From the NCBI GenBank assembly GCA_958443265.1, contig CAUCKA010000007.1, forward strand, positions 58,671-122,670: 64,000 bases of DNA, given 5' to 3'. The notes beneath the pieces were generated by a model. It saw only the letters and a list, made by a program, of their open reading frames with translations. It searched no databases and had not been told where the DNA came from. This document shows positions 18,609 to 28,854 of the stretch, in pieces; within the stretch, counting starts at the first letter, position 1, and the number at the start of each line of letters is the position of its first letter. This DNA is from an uncultured Collinsella sp. GTDB lineage: Bacteria; Actinomycetota; Coriobacteriia; Coriobacteriales; Coriobacteriaceae. The translations under genes and the position numbers were made by a program.

Positions 18609-18610
18609 TC

Positions 18611-19369
18611 TCACTCCTCGCTCTGCGAATACGAAGCGTCCAGAATCTCCTGCGCGTATGCGCGCTCCTGGGGCGTAAGCCGTGCCGTCTCGATCAGGTC
18701 GGGACGCCAGCGGCAGGTGCGCTCGATGGCATTCTTACGGCGCCAGGCATCGACCTTGGCATGGTCACCGCTCACGAGCACCGGCGGCACGCCCTCGCCG
18801 TTGAATTCAGCAGGGCGAGTGTACTGCGCATACTCGAGCAGGCCTCCGTCCTCGGCGGTCGAGAACGACTCGTCGACGTTGCTCATCTCGTCACCAAGGG
18901 CGCCGGGAATCAGGCGTACGACAGCATCGGCAACGACCATAGCGGGAAGCTCGCCGCCCGTGAGCACGTAATCGCCGATCGACAGGCGCTCGTCGGCATA
19001 CGCATAGGCACGCTCGTCGACACCCTCGTAACGGCTGCACACAAACAGCAAGCGCTCGCTTTTGAGCAGGCGCTCGGCCACATGCTGCGTAAAAGGCTCG
19101 CCGCACGGGGTGAAGAACACCACCGTCGGCTTGGGGCCCTCCGCGCTAATGGCCTCGATGGCCTCGGCGATAGGCTCGACCTTCATGAGCATGCCCTGCC
19201 CGCCGCCGTACGGCTCGTCATCGACGGTACGATGGCGGTCGTGCGTCCAGTCGCGCAGGTTATACGCCTTAAAATCAAAAAGGCCGGCCTTGCGGGCGCG
19301 GCCCAAAATCGATGTGGACATGACGGGCTCAAACATCTCGGGAAAGACCGAAAGGGTCTCAATCAGCAT
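18611..19369 (-). CDS. trmD: tRNA (guanine-37-N1)-methyltransferase
   Basis: TrmD methylates G37 next to the anticodon, preventing frameshifting. The 252-residue SPOUT enzyme has LSVFPEMFEPVMSTSILGRARKAG, the RTVDDEPYGGGQGMLMKVEP block, the knot segments VFFTPCGEPF and LLFVCSRYEGVDER, and SIGDYVLTGGELPAM. GGGAGG precedes the ATG. It lies between rimM and lepB. Confidence 0.97.
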   Translation of the reverse strand: MLIETLSVFPEMFEPVMSTSILGRARKAGLFDFKAYNLRDWTHDRHRTVDDEPYGGGQGMLMKVEPIAEAIEAISAEGPKPTVVFFTPCGEPFTQHVAERLLKSERLLFVCSRYEGVDERAYAYADERLSIGDYVLTGGELPAMVVADAVVRLIPGALGDEMSNVDESFSTAEDGGLLEYAQYTRPAEFNGEGVPPVLVSGDHAKVDAWRRKNAIERTCRWRPDLIETARLTPQERAYAQEILDASYSQSEE

Positions 19370-19379
19370 GTTGTCCTCC

Positions 19380-19901
19380 CTACTTGTCCATATCGATCAG
19401 GCCGTCCATAACGTGGACGGAAATTGTTCCTGTGTCGGGAAGATCGAGCACAACCTGCTCGATCACGGGAATCAGTACCTCGCCGTACCGATCGCCCTCG
19501 ACATCCCAAACATCGTTAGCGGGCGTCGACATGATCTCGACAATCGTGCCGAGCGAACCGAAGCGCTCGTCAACCACCTCGCGACCCATCAGGTCGGTAT
19601 AGGCGGCGTCGAGTGAATCGAGCTCAAAATCGTCACGATTTGCCAGCACATAGCATCCCGTGATGCCCTCGGCGGCCGTCAAGTCGTCAATGCCCTCAAA
19701 TGAGACCAGATCGCCATCGCCCGTATCGGTGACGGACACAACCGTGCAAAAGCGGTCGCGCTTGAGCGCCGGCGGCGTCAGGGCGACGCGCATACCCGGC
19801 TCTAATACAGAAGGAAGCCCCCGCAGCGGCTGCGCGAGGACCTCCCCCTTCCTTCCGTGCGGCTTGACCACACGGGCGATGTTTTTGTACTGGGACCTCA
19901 A
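19380..19901 (-). CDS. rimM: Ribosome maturation factor RimM
   Basis: RimM binds S19 and helps 30S head assembly. The 173-residue product has the N-terminal barrel (IARVVKPHGRKGEVLAQPL), the PRC-barrel with LMGREVVDERFGSLGTIVEIMSTPANDVW, and VLIPVIEQVVLDLPDTGTI near the end. The start is TTG four bases after the khpA stop. Its position between khpA and trmD is conserved. Confidence 0.94.
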   Translation of the reverse strand: MRSQYKNIARVVKPHGRKGEVLAQPLRGLPSVLEPGMRVALTPPALKRDRFCTVVSVTDTGDGDLVSFEGIDDLTAAEGITGCYVLANRDDFELDSLDAAYTDLMGREVVDERFGSLGTIVEIMSTPANDVWDVEGDRYGEVLIPVIEQVVLDLPDTGTISVHVMDGLIDMDK

Positions 19902-19905
19902 GGTC

Positions 19906-20190
19906 CTAGCCCAGAACCTCTACCTCGACAGCAGTGTCGAGGCGAGCGGCCAGCGCACGGGCGAGCGTGCGAATGGCCTTGATGGTACGGCCACGACGGC
20001 CGATGACCTTAGCGACGTCATCCTCGGCGACCGAAACCTCAATCGTAGAGGCGTCGTCACCATCGATGACCTCAAGGCTCACGGAATCCGGGTCGTCGAC
20101 GATCTGAACAACGAGATATTCGACGAGATCGGCGATGCGATCTGAGAGCATTGCCTCACCCTCGAGCTGTGCAGCGTCAACCTCAGGCAC
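19906..20190 (-). CDS. khpA: KH-domain RNA-binding protein KhpA
   Basis: A small (94 residue) single KH-domain protein; KhpA partners KhpB in RNA binding and affects cell elongation in Gram-positives. The GxxG loop is present as VIGRRGRTIKAIRTLARA, and the N-terminal LVEYLVVQIVDDPDSV strand-helix matches the family. Start is a GTG just after rpsP stop. The rpsP-khpA-rimM-trmD order is standard. Confidence 0.93.
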   Translation of the reverse strand: MPEVDAAQLEGEAMLSDRIADLVEYLVVQIVDDPDSVSLEVIDGDDASTIEVSVAEDDVAKVIGRRGRTIKAIRTLARALAARLDTAVEVEVLG

Positions 20191-20193
20191 GAT

Positions 20194-20535
20194 TTACTCC
20201 TCGGCGCCCTCAGCGGCCTCAGCGGCAGCCTTAGCGGCCTCGGCCTCTTTGGCGAGCTGCTTCTTGGACTTCTTGACGACGGTCTCGGTCTTCTCGCCCT
20301 CGTTGGCGGCCTTGACCAGAGCGGCGACGGCGTCGGTGAGCTGAGCGCCCTTGGACTGCCAGTCGGCGATCTTCTCGAGGTCGAGGTTGATGGTCTTGGG
20401 GGCGGTCATCGGGTTGTAGCGGCCAACCTCCTCGATGATACGACCGTCACGCGGGGCGCGGGAATCGGCGACGACGACACGGTAGTACGGACGCTTCTTA
20501 GCGCCGTGACGAGCAAGGCGAATCTTGACTGCCAA
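20194..20535 (-). CDS. rpsP: 30S ribosomal protein S16
   Basis: The 113-residue product begins [24 protein letters not shown] and contains [16 protein letters not shown], definitive for S16. A C-terminal tail of about 30 residues rich in Lys, Ala and Glu extends beyond the minimal protein. The start is a TTG with GGAGGAG well placed; an upstream in-frame start at 20571 has no such site. It is the first gene of the rpsP-khpA-rimM-trmD-lepB operon. Confidence 0.95.
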   Translation of the reverse strand: MAVKIRLARHGAKKRPYYRVVVADSRAPRDGRIIEEVGRYNPMTAPKTINLDLEKIADWQSKGAQLTDAVAALVKAANEGEKTETVVKKSKKQLAKEAEAAKAAAEAAEGAEE

Positions 20536-20591
20536 AGGAAACTCCTCCAACCAAGCAGCTTTAGGCTGCAACTACAAACAAACAGTTGAAT

Positions 20592-20620
20592 ATAATACGC
20601 CATCGACGCGGGCAGGTGAA
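20592..20620 (-). promoter_or_regulatory. Predicted promoter for rpsP operon
   Basis: TTCACC (20620-20615) and TATTAT (20597-20592) are 17 bp apart on the minus strand, about 60 bp upstream of the rpsP start, in the divergent gap with dinB. Confidence 0.6.
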
Positions 20621-20724
20621 GTCCGTGAGACCAACTTCTTCGGTGTAGTCGAGGGCAAATCCATATCTTAGACAAGAATTCGGGATTTGCAAGCACATAC
20701 ACGCACCCCACATGAGCTGCGCGG

Positions 20725-20730
20725 TATACT
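20725..20730 (+). promoter_or_regulatory. -10 box of dinB promoter
   Basis: TATACT ends six bases before the first dinB ATG (20737), so transcription would start at or next to that codon, implying a leaderless message. No good -35 is seen, and no LexA-type GAAC-N4-GTTC palindrome was found. Confidence 0.45.
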
Positions 20731-20736
20731 CATGAC

Positions 20737-21990
20737 ATGGAAAGACGCGAACATACATACGGTTATGAGGATGCCATGGGCGTCACACCGCCTCCCTGGA
20801 CGGGTTCGGCGGTGGGCCTCATGGACCTCGATGCGTTTTTTGCGAGCGTGGAGATGCTCGATCATCCCGAATGGCGCGGAAAGCCGCTCATCGTGGGCGG
20901 AGACGCCGATTCGCGTGGCGTCGTGTCCACGTGTTCGTATGAGGCACGTCGCTTTGGCGTGCGCTCTGCCATGGCCTCGGCTGAGGCGCGGCGCTTGTGC
21001 CCGCAAGCCATTTGGACGCACGGGCACTTTGATCGCTACCGCGAGGTGAGCGCGCAGGTCATGGCGATTCTTGCCGAGGAGACGCCGCGCGTTGAGCGCG
21101 TATCCATCGACGAAGCCTTTATCGATATCACACCGGGTCGCTTTGCGCCCGAGGACCCACTGCTGGTTGCACGGCGTATAAGCGACCGTGTGGCAGCGCT
21201 GGGAGTGACGTGCTCCATTGGCGTGGGCTGCAACAAGACGGTCGCAAAGATCGCAAGCGAGCGGGATAAGCCGTTTGGGCTGACCATCGTGCGCCCCGGA
21301 ACCGAGCAGCGCTTTTTGGCCGCGCTGCCGGTATCTGCCATGAGCGGCATCGGGCGCTCGGCCGAGGAGCGACTGCGCCGTATGCGCATCTACACGCTCG
21401 GCGAGCTGTCACGCGCGCCGGAATCCACCTTGGCCTCTATTTTTGGCGTCAACGGCGAACGTATGCGTCAGCGTGCGCTGGGACTTGAAATCTCCGAAGT
21501 CACGAGTCTCGATGAAGAGCGCAAGATCAAGTCGGTCAGCAATGAACGCACCTTTGCGAAAGATTTAACTGAGCGCGGAGACATCGAAGCGGCGATTGCA
21601 CTGTTGGGCGAGTCAGTTGGACGCCGCCTGCGCCGTCAGGGACTGACGGGCGGCACGGTAACGCTCAAGCTCAAGTATTCGTATGGCAGCGGGCGTACGG
21701 CACAGCGCCGGCTGCCTCATCCGACCGACGATGAGAACATCTTTGTGGCGGTTGCGCTCGAACTGCTCGACAACATCTGGCAGGAAGGCATGCATGTGCG
21801 TCTGGCGGGTATCGGGATGAGCGACTTTGACCATCAGGGCGGCATCCAGACCGACCTGTTCTGCGAAGTCGACGACCGCGGAGCCCAATCCAGCGACCGA
21901 CGCGACCTCTCGGTTGCTATCGACGCCGTCCGAGACAAGTTCGGCGACACCGCCCTATCCTTCGGCCGCCAATCCCGCTTCAACGATTAA
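20737..21990 (+). CDS. dinB: DNA polymerase IV (Y-family)
   Basis: Translesion polymerase. The 417-residue product has the catalytic GLMDLDAFFASVEML, the YEARRFGVRSAM fingers segment, VERVSIDEAFIDIT with the metal-binding Asp-Glu, CSIGVGCNKTVAKIAS, and a little-finger domain near residues 250-360. No C-terminal beta-clamp motif is obvious by eye. Two starts are possible: ATG 20737, directly under a -10 box with no ribosome site, or ATG 20776 with GAGG five bases upstream. It is the only plus-strand gene in the first 42 kb, divergent from rpsP. Confidence 0.95.
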   Translation: MERREHTYGYEDAMGVTPPPWTGSAVGLMDLDAFFASVEMLDHPEWRGKPLIVGGDADSRGVVSTCSYEARRFGVRSAMASAEARRLCPQAIWTHGHFDRYREVSAQVMAILAEETPRVERVSIDEAFIDITPGRFAPEDPLLVARRISDRVAALGVTCSIGVGCNKTVAKIASERDKPFGLTIVRPGTEQRFLAALPVSAMSGIGRSAEERLRRMRIYTLGELSRAPESTLASIFGVNGERMRQRALGLEISEVTSLDEERKIKSVSNERTFAKDLTERGDIEAAIALLGESVGRRLRRQGLTGGTVTLKLKYSYGSGRTAQRRLPHPTDDENIFVAVALELLDNIWQEGMHVRLAGIGMSDFDHQGGIQTDLFCEVDDRGAQSSDRRDLSVAIDAVRDKFGDTALSFGRQSRFND

Positions 21991-22002
21991 CCGCCTTTGG
22001 GC

Positions 22003-22045
22003 AAAAAGAAAGCCGGGCAGGTACGGAAAACCGCAACTGCCCGGC
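22003..22045 (-). terminator. Rho-independent terminator after rsfS
   Basis: On the minus strand GCCGGGCAG pairs with CTGCCCGGC (22044-22036 and 22020-22012), followed by TTTCTTTTTG. It lies between the convergent ends of rsfS and dinB. Confidence 0.92.
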
Positions 22046-22088
22046 AAAATGCGCGAGGCTAACTAAAAGCCCCGTATCAAATGAGCCA

Positions 22089-22544
22089 CTAGAGGAGGTC
22101 GAGGGGGAGCTGGGGGGCGTCACCCCAGAGCTTTTCTAGACGGTAGAAGTCGCGGGCTTCGGGAGTGAAGACGTGAACGACGACCGAGCCGTAGTCCATG
22201 AGCATCCAGGTCTTCTGCTCGCGGCCCTCGATGGAGAACGGATGCTCGCCGCAAGCCGCGGCGACCTTCTCCTCGATCTCGTCGACGATAGAATCGACCT
22301 GGCGGTTGTTGGTACCGGTGGCAAGCACAAAGTAGTCGCACACGTCGGAAAGCTCGGTCAGGTTGAGCACCTGCACGTCCTCGCCCTTCTTGTCGTAGGC
22401 GGCCTGCGCGGCGGCGCGGGCGACATCCTCGGCGGCGACACCGCTCGCGGACAGCGAGGCGGCGGTGCGGTCGGACGTGGCAACGAAACTCTTATGCTCC
22501 ACACCTTCAAGAATCTGCTCGTCAGTCATGGTCTCGTCGGCCAT
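22089..22544 (-). CDS. rsfS: Ribosomal silencing factor RsfS
   Basis: RsfS binds L14 and blocks subunit joining during starvation. The 151-residue product has an N-terminal polar extension and the conserved domain: AAYDKKGEDVQVLNLTELS, VCDYFVLATGTNNRQVDSI, and WMLMDYGSVVVHVFTPEARDFYRLEKLWGDAP. AAAGAGG sits before the chosen ATG. It ends the obgE-nadD-yqeK-rsfS operon. Confidence 0.95.
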   Translation of the reverse strand: MADETMTDEQILEGVEHKSFVATSDRTAASLSASGVAAEDVARAAAQAAYDKKGEDVQVLNLTELSDVCDYFVLATGTNNRQVDSIVDEIEEKVAAACGEHPFSIEGREQKTWMLMDYGSVVVHVFTPEARDFYRLEKLWGDAPQLPLDLL

Positions 22545-22572
22545 GGAATACCTCTTTCTAGACACACCCGAG

Positions 22573-23193
22573 CTAGCGCAGCTGGGCGTAATGGTTGTAA
22601 ATCGTAATAGCCGTGGGATAAAGATAGCGCCCGGACTGGATCACATAGACCAGACCCTGCGCAAAACAGGAGAAGAACAACTCGTCGAGCGAGGACTTCC
22701 CCACCATCTTGCGCAGCGCATGGGCATAGTCGCCGTGACGGTTGGGCTCGATGGCATCTGCCACAAAGACCACCATATCGAGCGGCGTCATGTCGCAGGC
22801 ACCCACGGTGTGACGGTCGACAGCCTGGAAAACGGCCGGTGACAGCTCGGGAAAAAGCTGCGGAAGCTCATAGGCGGCAACAGGGCCATGCAAAAGCGGC
22901 GTCGCGGCGGAAGGAGAGCCGGCAACCTTGATGCCATAGTGAAGCGCGCGGGCCACGAGCTCGTCATCGGAAAGAACCTTGTCCCAGTCGTGAATTAAGC
23001 CGGCGGCAGCCGCATCAAAGCGGTCAACGCCGTAGACCTCGGCCAGATGAAGTGCGGTCTCGGCAACACCCAGCGAATGCACATAGCGCTTGCGCTTATC
23101 TTTCATGCGAACATCGAGCAGCTCTTGAATGCGCTTGAGCAGCGCGCGCTCATCGCCCTCAAACTGATCCTCTACCGACAACGTAGCCCCCAT
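22573..23193 (-). CDS. yqeK: HD-domain hydrolase, YqeK type
   Basis: YqeK-family HD proteins are diadenosine tetraphosphate hydrolases (symmetric cleavage) in B. subtilis. The 206-residue product shows KRYVHSLGVAETALHLAEVYG, the metal-binding HD pair in AGLIHDWDKVL, the HGPVAAYEL segment and VDRHTVGACDMTPLDMVVFVADAIEPNR. Start is ATG 23193 or the adjacent GTG 23196, overlapping the nadD stop. The nadD-yqeK-rsfS order is widely conserved. Confidence 0.92.
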   Translation of the reverse strand: MGATLSVEDQFEGDERALLKRIQELLDVRMKDKRKRYVHSLGVAETALHLAEVYGVDRFDAAAAGLIHDWDKVLSDDELVARALHYGIKVAGSPSAATPLLHGPVAAYELPQLFPELSPAVFQAVDRHTVGACDMTPLDMVVFVADAIEPNRHGDYAHALRKMVGKSSLDELFFSCFAQGLVYVIQSGRYLYPTAITIYNHYAQLR

Positions 23194-23870
23194 CACTCAA
23201 AATCTTCTTGGCCCAAATCGGCATATAGCCTGCGCTTGCGAATGTAGCCGAGCACGGACTCGCTCGTAAGATAGCGCACGCTCATGCCGCGGGCAACTCG
23301 CTTACGAATGTTCGTCGAGCTGATCGCCAGCGCCGGAATCTGAATATAGCGCACGTCGAACGGCAGCCCCGACTCTTTGATTCGGGCACGCGCCGTATCG
23401 ATATCAAAGCCCGGTCGCGTCGCCGCAATAAAGGTAGCAAGCTCAGCAATTCGCTCGGCATCATGCCAGGTCACAATATCAATAATCGCGTCGGCGCCCG
23501 TAATAAAGTAGAGCTTTACCTGCGGCGGATAAAAGTCGCGAAGGGCATGAAGCGTATCGGCCGTATAGGTTACGCCCGGACGGTCAATCTCGAACCGGCT
23601 CGCCAAAAAAGCCGGATTCGCGGCGGTGGCGAGAACCGTCATGGCATAACGGTCCTCAGCAGGCGTCACCGGTTTGTCGAGTTTAAAGGCAGGAGAGCCG
23701 GCCGGCATAAAGAGCACAGCGTCCAAGTCGAGCGACTCGCGCGCCTGCTCGGCAGTCACCAAGTGCCCGTAATGAATCGGGTCGAAGGTGCCGCCCATAA
23801 TGCCAAGCCGAAACTCTTTGCCCTCTTTTATGGGCAGCTCGGGCAAACCGATTCCACCGCGCAGCGACAT
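23193..23870 (-). CDS. nadD: Nicotinate-nucleotide adenylyltransferase
   Basis: NadD adenylates nicotinic acid mononucleotide in NAD synthesis. The 225-residue product has the nucleotidyltransferase GIMGGTFDPIHYGHLVTAEQA (with the HxGH-like motif), FITGADAIIDI, and ALAISSTNIRKRVARG (the ISSTxxR motif). About 20 residues precede the core. It starts three bases after obgE and overlaps yqeK. Confidence 0.96.
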   Translation of the reverse strand: MSLRGGIGLPELPIKEGKEFRLGIMGGTFDPIHYGHLVTAEQARESLDLDAVLFMPAGSPAFKLDKPVTPAEDRYAMTVLATAANPAFLASRFEIDRPGVTYTADTLHALRDFYPPQVKLYFITGADAIIDIVTWHDAERIAELATFIAATRPGFDIDTARARIKESGLPFDVRYIQIPALAISSTNIRKRVARGMSVRYLTSESVLGYIRKRRLYADLGQEDFE

Positions 23871-23873
23871 GGC

Positions 23874-25352
<1,479 letters not shown>

Positions 25353-25355
25353 CTA

Positions 25356-25400
25356 CAAAAAGAGGGAGACCCTTGAATCCTAAAACTCAAGTGCCTCCCA
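25356..25400 (-). terminator. Rho-independent terminator after rpmA
   Basis: Minus-strand hairpin GGGAGGCACTTGA with TCAAGGGTCTCCC (two internal mismatches), followed by TCTTTTTG. It lies just past rpmA and upstream of obgE. Confidence 0.85.
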
Positions 25401-25424
25401 CATATGTGCTCTATGAAGGGTGAA

Positions 25425-25682
25425 TTACGCGTTCGCGAGCGGGCGTACGCTGACCCTGTGCTTGATACCCTTGTGGAACTCAACGGTACCGTCGACCAGC
25501 GCGAACAGCGTGTCGTCCTTGCCACGGCCAACGTTCTCACCCGGGTGGATGTGCGTGCCGTGCTGACGGACGAGAATCGTGCCCGTGGTTACCGTCTGGC
25601 CGGCATAGCGCTTCGTGCCAAGGCGCTGACCGCGGGAGTCACGGCCATTACGGGAGGAACCGAGTCCTTTTTTGTGTGCCAT
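25425..25682 (-). CDS. rpmA: 50S ribosomal protein L27
   Basis: An 85-residue L27 with [20 protein letters not shown], the [28 protein letters not shown] block and a basic end. The N-terminus begins directly with AHKKG, so there is no cleavable Firmicutes-type leader. It is about 33 bp downstream of rplU in the conserved rplU-rpmA-obgE order. Confidence 0.97.
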   Translation of the reverse strand: MAHKKGLGSSRNGRDSRGQRLGTKRYAGQTVTTGTILVRQHGTHIHPGENVGRGKDDTLFALVDGTVEFHKGIKHRVSVRPLANA

Positions 25683-25715
25683 TGTGTATACCTACTCTTT
25701 CGTTACGAGTGTAAT

Positions 25716-26090
25716 CTACTCGGCGACGGGAGCCTCGGCAACAGCCTCGGCCTCTGCCTTGACAGCCTTCTTGGCGCGGGACGTAGCCTGGACCTTCACG
25801 ATCTTCAGCTTGGTGAGCTGCTGACGGTGACCCTTCAGACGACGATAGCGCTTACGCTTGTGGAACTTGAAGACCAGCTGCTTCTCGCCCTTGAACTGCT
25901 CAACGATCTGAGCGGTAACCTTGGCCTTGGCCAGCTTGTCGGGATCGGTGACGATCTTTTTACCATCGTTGAGGAAGATGACCGGCAGGGTGACCTTGTC
26001 GCCCTCATTGCCCTCGATCTTCTCGACGGTGATGACATCGTCGGTGGCGACCTTGTACTGCTTGCCGCCCGTGTTAACGATTGCGTACAT
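25716..26090 (-). CDS. rplU: 50S ribosomal protein L21
   Basis: A 124-residue L21: MYAIVNTGGKQYKVATDDVI, VEKIEGNEGDKVTLPVIFLND, and the C-terminal basic FKHKRYRRLKGHR-like region (FHKRKRYRRLKGHRQQ). An Ala/Glu/Lys-rich tail follows. Start at 26090 agrees with the family; an earlier in-frame start adds an unrelated seven residues. A strong promoter lies about 45 bp upstream. Confidence 0.96.
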   Translation of the reverse strand: MYAIVNTGGKQYKVATDDVITVEKIEGNEGDKVTLPVIFLNDGKKIVTDPDKLAKAKVTAQIVEQFKGEKQLVFKFHKRKRYRRLKGHRQQLTKLKIVKVQATSRAKKAVKAEAEAVAEAPVAE

Positions 26091-26132
26091 GTTTACTTGC
26101 CCTTCATGCATCAGTTAGTGCAACAGCCGAAT

Positions 26133-26161
26133 ATAGTAGCAGGCGAAAATACCCGCGTCAA
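26133..26161 (-). promoter_or_regulatory. Predicted strong promoter for rplU-rpmA
   Basis: TTGACG (26161-26156) and TACTAT (26138-26133) with an exact 17-bp spacer on the minus strand. The -35 overlaps the last codons of the DUF2344 gene. Confidence 0.75.
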
Positions 26162-26970
26162 CGAGTATGTGGAGCAAATCCACAAGTTCGCACAGGTATG
26201 GGGCTGACGAGTCGGCCCTCGTCGTCCTCGCATGCTTGATTCTGACGCTCGACATCGTAGGAGCAGATGGTCACGAGGTCTTGCATACCGGTGGAAACAA
26301 TAGGTGCATCCACGCCCGGGGTCAAGCCCTGCAACAAAACATCAGCAGCGGAAAGCAAAATTTCCGGACGCATGGAGCCCTCGTTGTCGGCATGGGTGTC
26401 GAGCATGAGCACCAAATGGTCAGGGCGCTCCCCCGCCGTGAGCTCATAGCCCACGAGCGTGTGATCCAAATCCAAGCGCTTGCTCTTTTTGCCGCGCGCG
26501 TAGTCGATGCCATGGTCCGCGCGCAGCGTGTCGATCGCACGACGCACCTCGTCGGCGCTTACGGGCGCCTCGGGATCCAAGTGCAGGTCGATGCGATACG
26601 ACAGACGCGTGAGCTGCGCCGTCAACGCCGGCGTGCGCACGTCGATGTACGCCGCCTCGATGGGCGCCAGATCGGCCGGAGACGCCGCAGCCAGGCGCCC
26701 AAACGCCTCGTCGAGCGCCACGAACTCGGTCATAAACAGGTCATACCACTCGCAGATCGACGACGTACCCACCGGTAGCGCCGAAGAGAAGCCCACTCGC
26801 ATGTGCGGAGAGAAGCCCTGCGTGACGGCATAGGGAAGTCCCGCACGGCGCACGATGCGCTCAATGGTATGGATTACTTCGAGATGGCCCAGGTACTTAA
26901 GGCGATCGCGCTTGCCATAGCGAACACGAAGTCTAAAGAGCGTGGGGTTGTCGGTCAGGCGCTCACTCAT
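26158..26970 (-). CDS. DUF2344/TIGR03936 radical SAM-associated protein
   Basis: A 270-residue protein of the family that accompanies TIGR03960 radical SAM proteins, sometimes as a fused C-terminal domain. Recognisable segments are FRLRVRYGKRDRLKYLGHLEVIHTIERIVRRAGLPYA, QGFSPHMRVGFSSALPVGTSS, and the central TYAD-like EAAYIDVRTPALTAQLTRLSYRIDL. The ATG overlaps the radical SAM stop as ATGA, so the two are coupled. The family's function is not established; its constant position before rplU in actinobacteria and clostridia hints at RNA or ribosome modification, which is inference. Confidence 0.88.
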   Translation of the reverse strand: MSERLTDNPTLFRLRVRYGKRDRLKYLGHLEVIHTIERIVRRAGLPYAVTQGFSPHMRVGFSSALPVGTSSICEWYDLFMTEFVALDEAFGRLAAASPADLAPIEAAYIDVRTPALTAQLTRLSYRIDLHLDPEAPVSADEVRRAIDTLRADHGIDYARGKKSKRLDLDHTLVGYELTAGERPDHLVLMLDTHADNEGSMRPEILLSAADVLLQGLTPGVDAPIVSTGMQDLVTICSYDVERQNQACEDDEGRLVSPIPVRTCGFAPHTR

Positions 26971-28844
26971 GCGCGATCACCCATCAATACATTCTTGGCG
27001 TGGAGCGTGGGGCAGATTCCGCAGCCGGTGCACGACGTGCGGGTGCAGTCGGGAGTCGTGACACCCTCGAGCGAGCGACGGTACTCGCGCTCGAGGAAGC
27101 CGCGCGTGCAGCCGGGGCTCACATGCTCCCACGGCAGACGCCAGTCCAACTCGTAGGGCAGGTGCACGAGCTCATTGAGGTCGATGCCGTTTTTGGCAGC
27201 AGCCTCCTTCCAGTTATCGAGCGAGAAATGCTCTACCCAGGCGTCAAAGCGAGACCCCGAGCGCCAAGCATCGATGATGACGGGCGTCATGTCACGACCG
27301 GCGCGGGAGAGCGCGGCCTCGATGAGCGAGGTCTCGGCATCGTGGTAATGCACGCGGACGGCACGGTTGCGAACGCTCGTGATGAGCAGCTTCTGGCGAC
27401 GCTTGACGTCGTCGTAGTCGAGCTGCGGGCACCACTGGAACGGCGTGGCAGCCTTGGGGATAAAGACCGAAACCGAGATGGACACCGAGATCGAGCCGCG
27501 ACGAGCCTTGGGCACCACGGAACGACCGAGCTCCAGCACGTGATCGGCCAGATTGGCGATGGCCACGATGTCCTCGTCGCGCTCGCCGGGAAGGCCCATC
27601 ATAAAGTAGAGCTTCATGCGGTTCCAGCCGGCCTCGAAGGCCGCCTTGGCCGCACGGTCCAGGTCCTCCTCGGTCACGTTCTTGTTAATGATGTCGCGCA
27701 TGCGTTGGCTGCCGGCCTCGGGCGCGAACGTCAGGCCGCCCTTCTTTTCGCCGGCGACCGACTCGGCCATATCCACGCCAAACGAATCCAAGCGCTGCGA
27801 CGGAATAGACACGCGAATACCCGTATCCTCCAGGCGACGGTTGAGCCTGCCGAGCACGTCACGAATGCAGGAGTGGTCGGTCGTGGAGAGCGAGGTCAGC
27901 GACACCTCGTCATAGCCGGTCTTTTCCAGACCCTGAATCACCGACGAGACGATCTGGTCGGCCGAGCGCTCGCGCACCGGGCGATACGTCATGCCGGCCT
28001 GGCAAAAACGACAGCCGCGGGCGCAGCCGCGCAGGATCTCGATAGACAGGCGGTCGTGGACCAGCTGCGCATAGGGTACGCACGACTGCGACAGCGGATT
28101 CGTGGCGCCGAAATCCTCGACGACGCGTTTGTAGACCACGGTCGGCGCATCCTTGCCCTCACGCGGCACGGTGTAGCCATGCGGCGAGCAGGGCTCGTCG
28201 TGACGAACCTCATAGAGCGACGGCACGTAGTTGCCGGCAATGGATGCAAGCTGCTCAACAATCTGCGCGCGCGGGACTCCTTCGTCGCGCAGGCGGCGAT
28301 GCAGCTGGCAGGTCTCGAGCAGCGATTCCTCGCCCTCGCCGATGAGGATGGCATCGAAGAAGGCCGCGTACGGCTCGGGGTTGTACACCGAGGGACCGCC
28401 GGCGATGATGATGGGGTCGTCTTCGCCTCGGTCGGCCGCTAACAGCGGAATGCCAGCGAGATCGAGTGCCTCGAGGAAGTTCGTCACCGCCATCTCGTGC
28501 GGCACATGCAGACCGACGATATCAAACGAAGCGACCGGCGCTGCACCCTCGAGCGAGAGCAGCGGAATGCCCGCCTCGCGCATGGCGTCACCCATATCGG
28601 GCCACGGCACATAGCCACGCTCGCAGGAGATGCCCTCGGCCTGGTTAAGGATGTTGTAGAGGATGGCGATGCCCTGGTTGGGCAAACCAACCTCGTACAC
28701 ATCCGGGTAGATCAGGCAGCAACGGTAGTCGGCATCGGGCTTGGAAAGCGTGCCCCACTCGTGATCGATATAGCGGCTCGGCTTTTCGACCTTGGCGAGC
28801 AGCGGCTCAATTAAATGAAAGCAGTCTTGATACGGAACGCGCAA
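26967..28844 (-). CDS. TIGR03960 family B12-binding-type radical SAM protein
   Basis: A 625-residue radical SAM protein. The N-terminal part resembles a cobalamin-binding fold (LIYPDVYEVGLPNQGIAILYNILN). The 4Fe-4S cluster motif is in GCARGCRFCQAGMTYRPVRE (CxxxCxxC). Later come FAPEAGSQRMRDIINKNVTEEDL and, near the C-terminus, DCTRTSCTGCGICP, a further Cys cluster. Start is TTG behind AGGGG. It is coupled to the DUF2344 gene and lies downstream of the cell-shape cluster. Substrate unknown. Confidence 0.9.
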   Translation of the reverse strand: MRVPYQDCFHLIEPLLAKVEKPSRYIDHEWGTLSKPDADYRCCLIYPDVYEVGLPNQGIAILYNILNQAEGISCERGYVPWPDMGDAMREAGIPLLSLEGAAPVASFDIVGLHVPHEMAVTNFLEALDLAGIPLLAADRGEDDPIIIAGGPSVYNPEPYAAFFDAILIGEGEESLLETCQLHRRLRDEGVPRAQIVEQLASIAGNYVPSLYEVRHDEPCSPHGYTVPREGKDAPTVVYKRVVEDFGATNPLSQSCVPYAQLVHDRLSIEILRGCARGCRFCQAGMTYRPVRERSADQIVSSVIQGLEKTGYDEVSLTSLSTTDHSCIRDVLGRLNRRLEDTGIRVSIPSQRLDSFGVDMAESVAGEKKGGLTFAPEAGSQRMRDIINKNVTEEDLDRAAKAAFEAGWNRMKLYFMMGLPGERDEDIVAIANLADHVLELGRSVVPKARRGSISVSISVSVFIPKAATPFQWCPQLDYDDVKRRQKLLITSVRNRAVRVHYHDAETSLIEAALSRAGRDMTPVIIDAWRSGSRFDAWVEHFSLDNWKEAAAKNGIDLNELVHLPYELDWRLPWEHVSPGCTRGFLEREYRRSLEGVTTPDCTRTSCTGCGICPTLHAKNVLMGDRA

Positions 28845-28854
28845 CGGAAAACCC

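Noticed and set aside
20690..20790. LexA (SOS) box upstream of dinB
   Set aside because: Only a lone GAAC near 20747 was found, inside the coding region, without a properly spaced GTTC partner.
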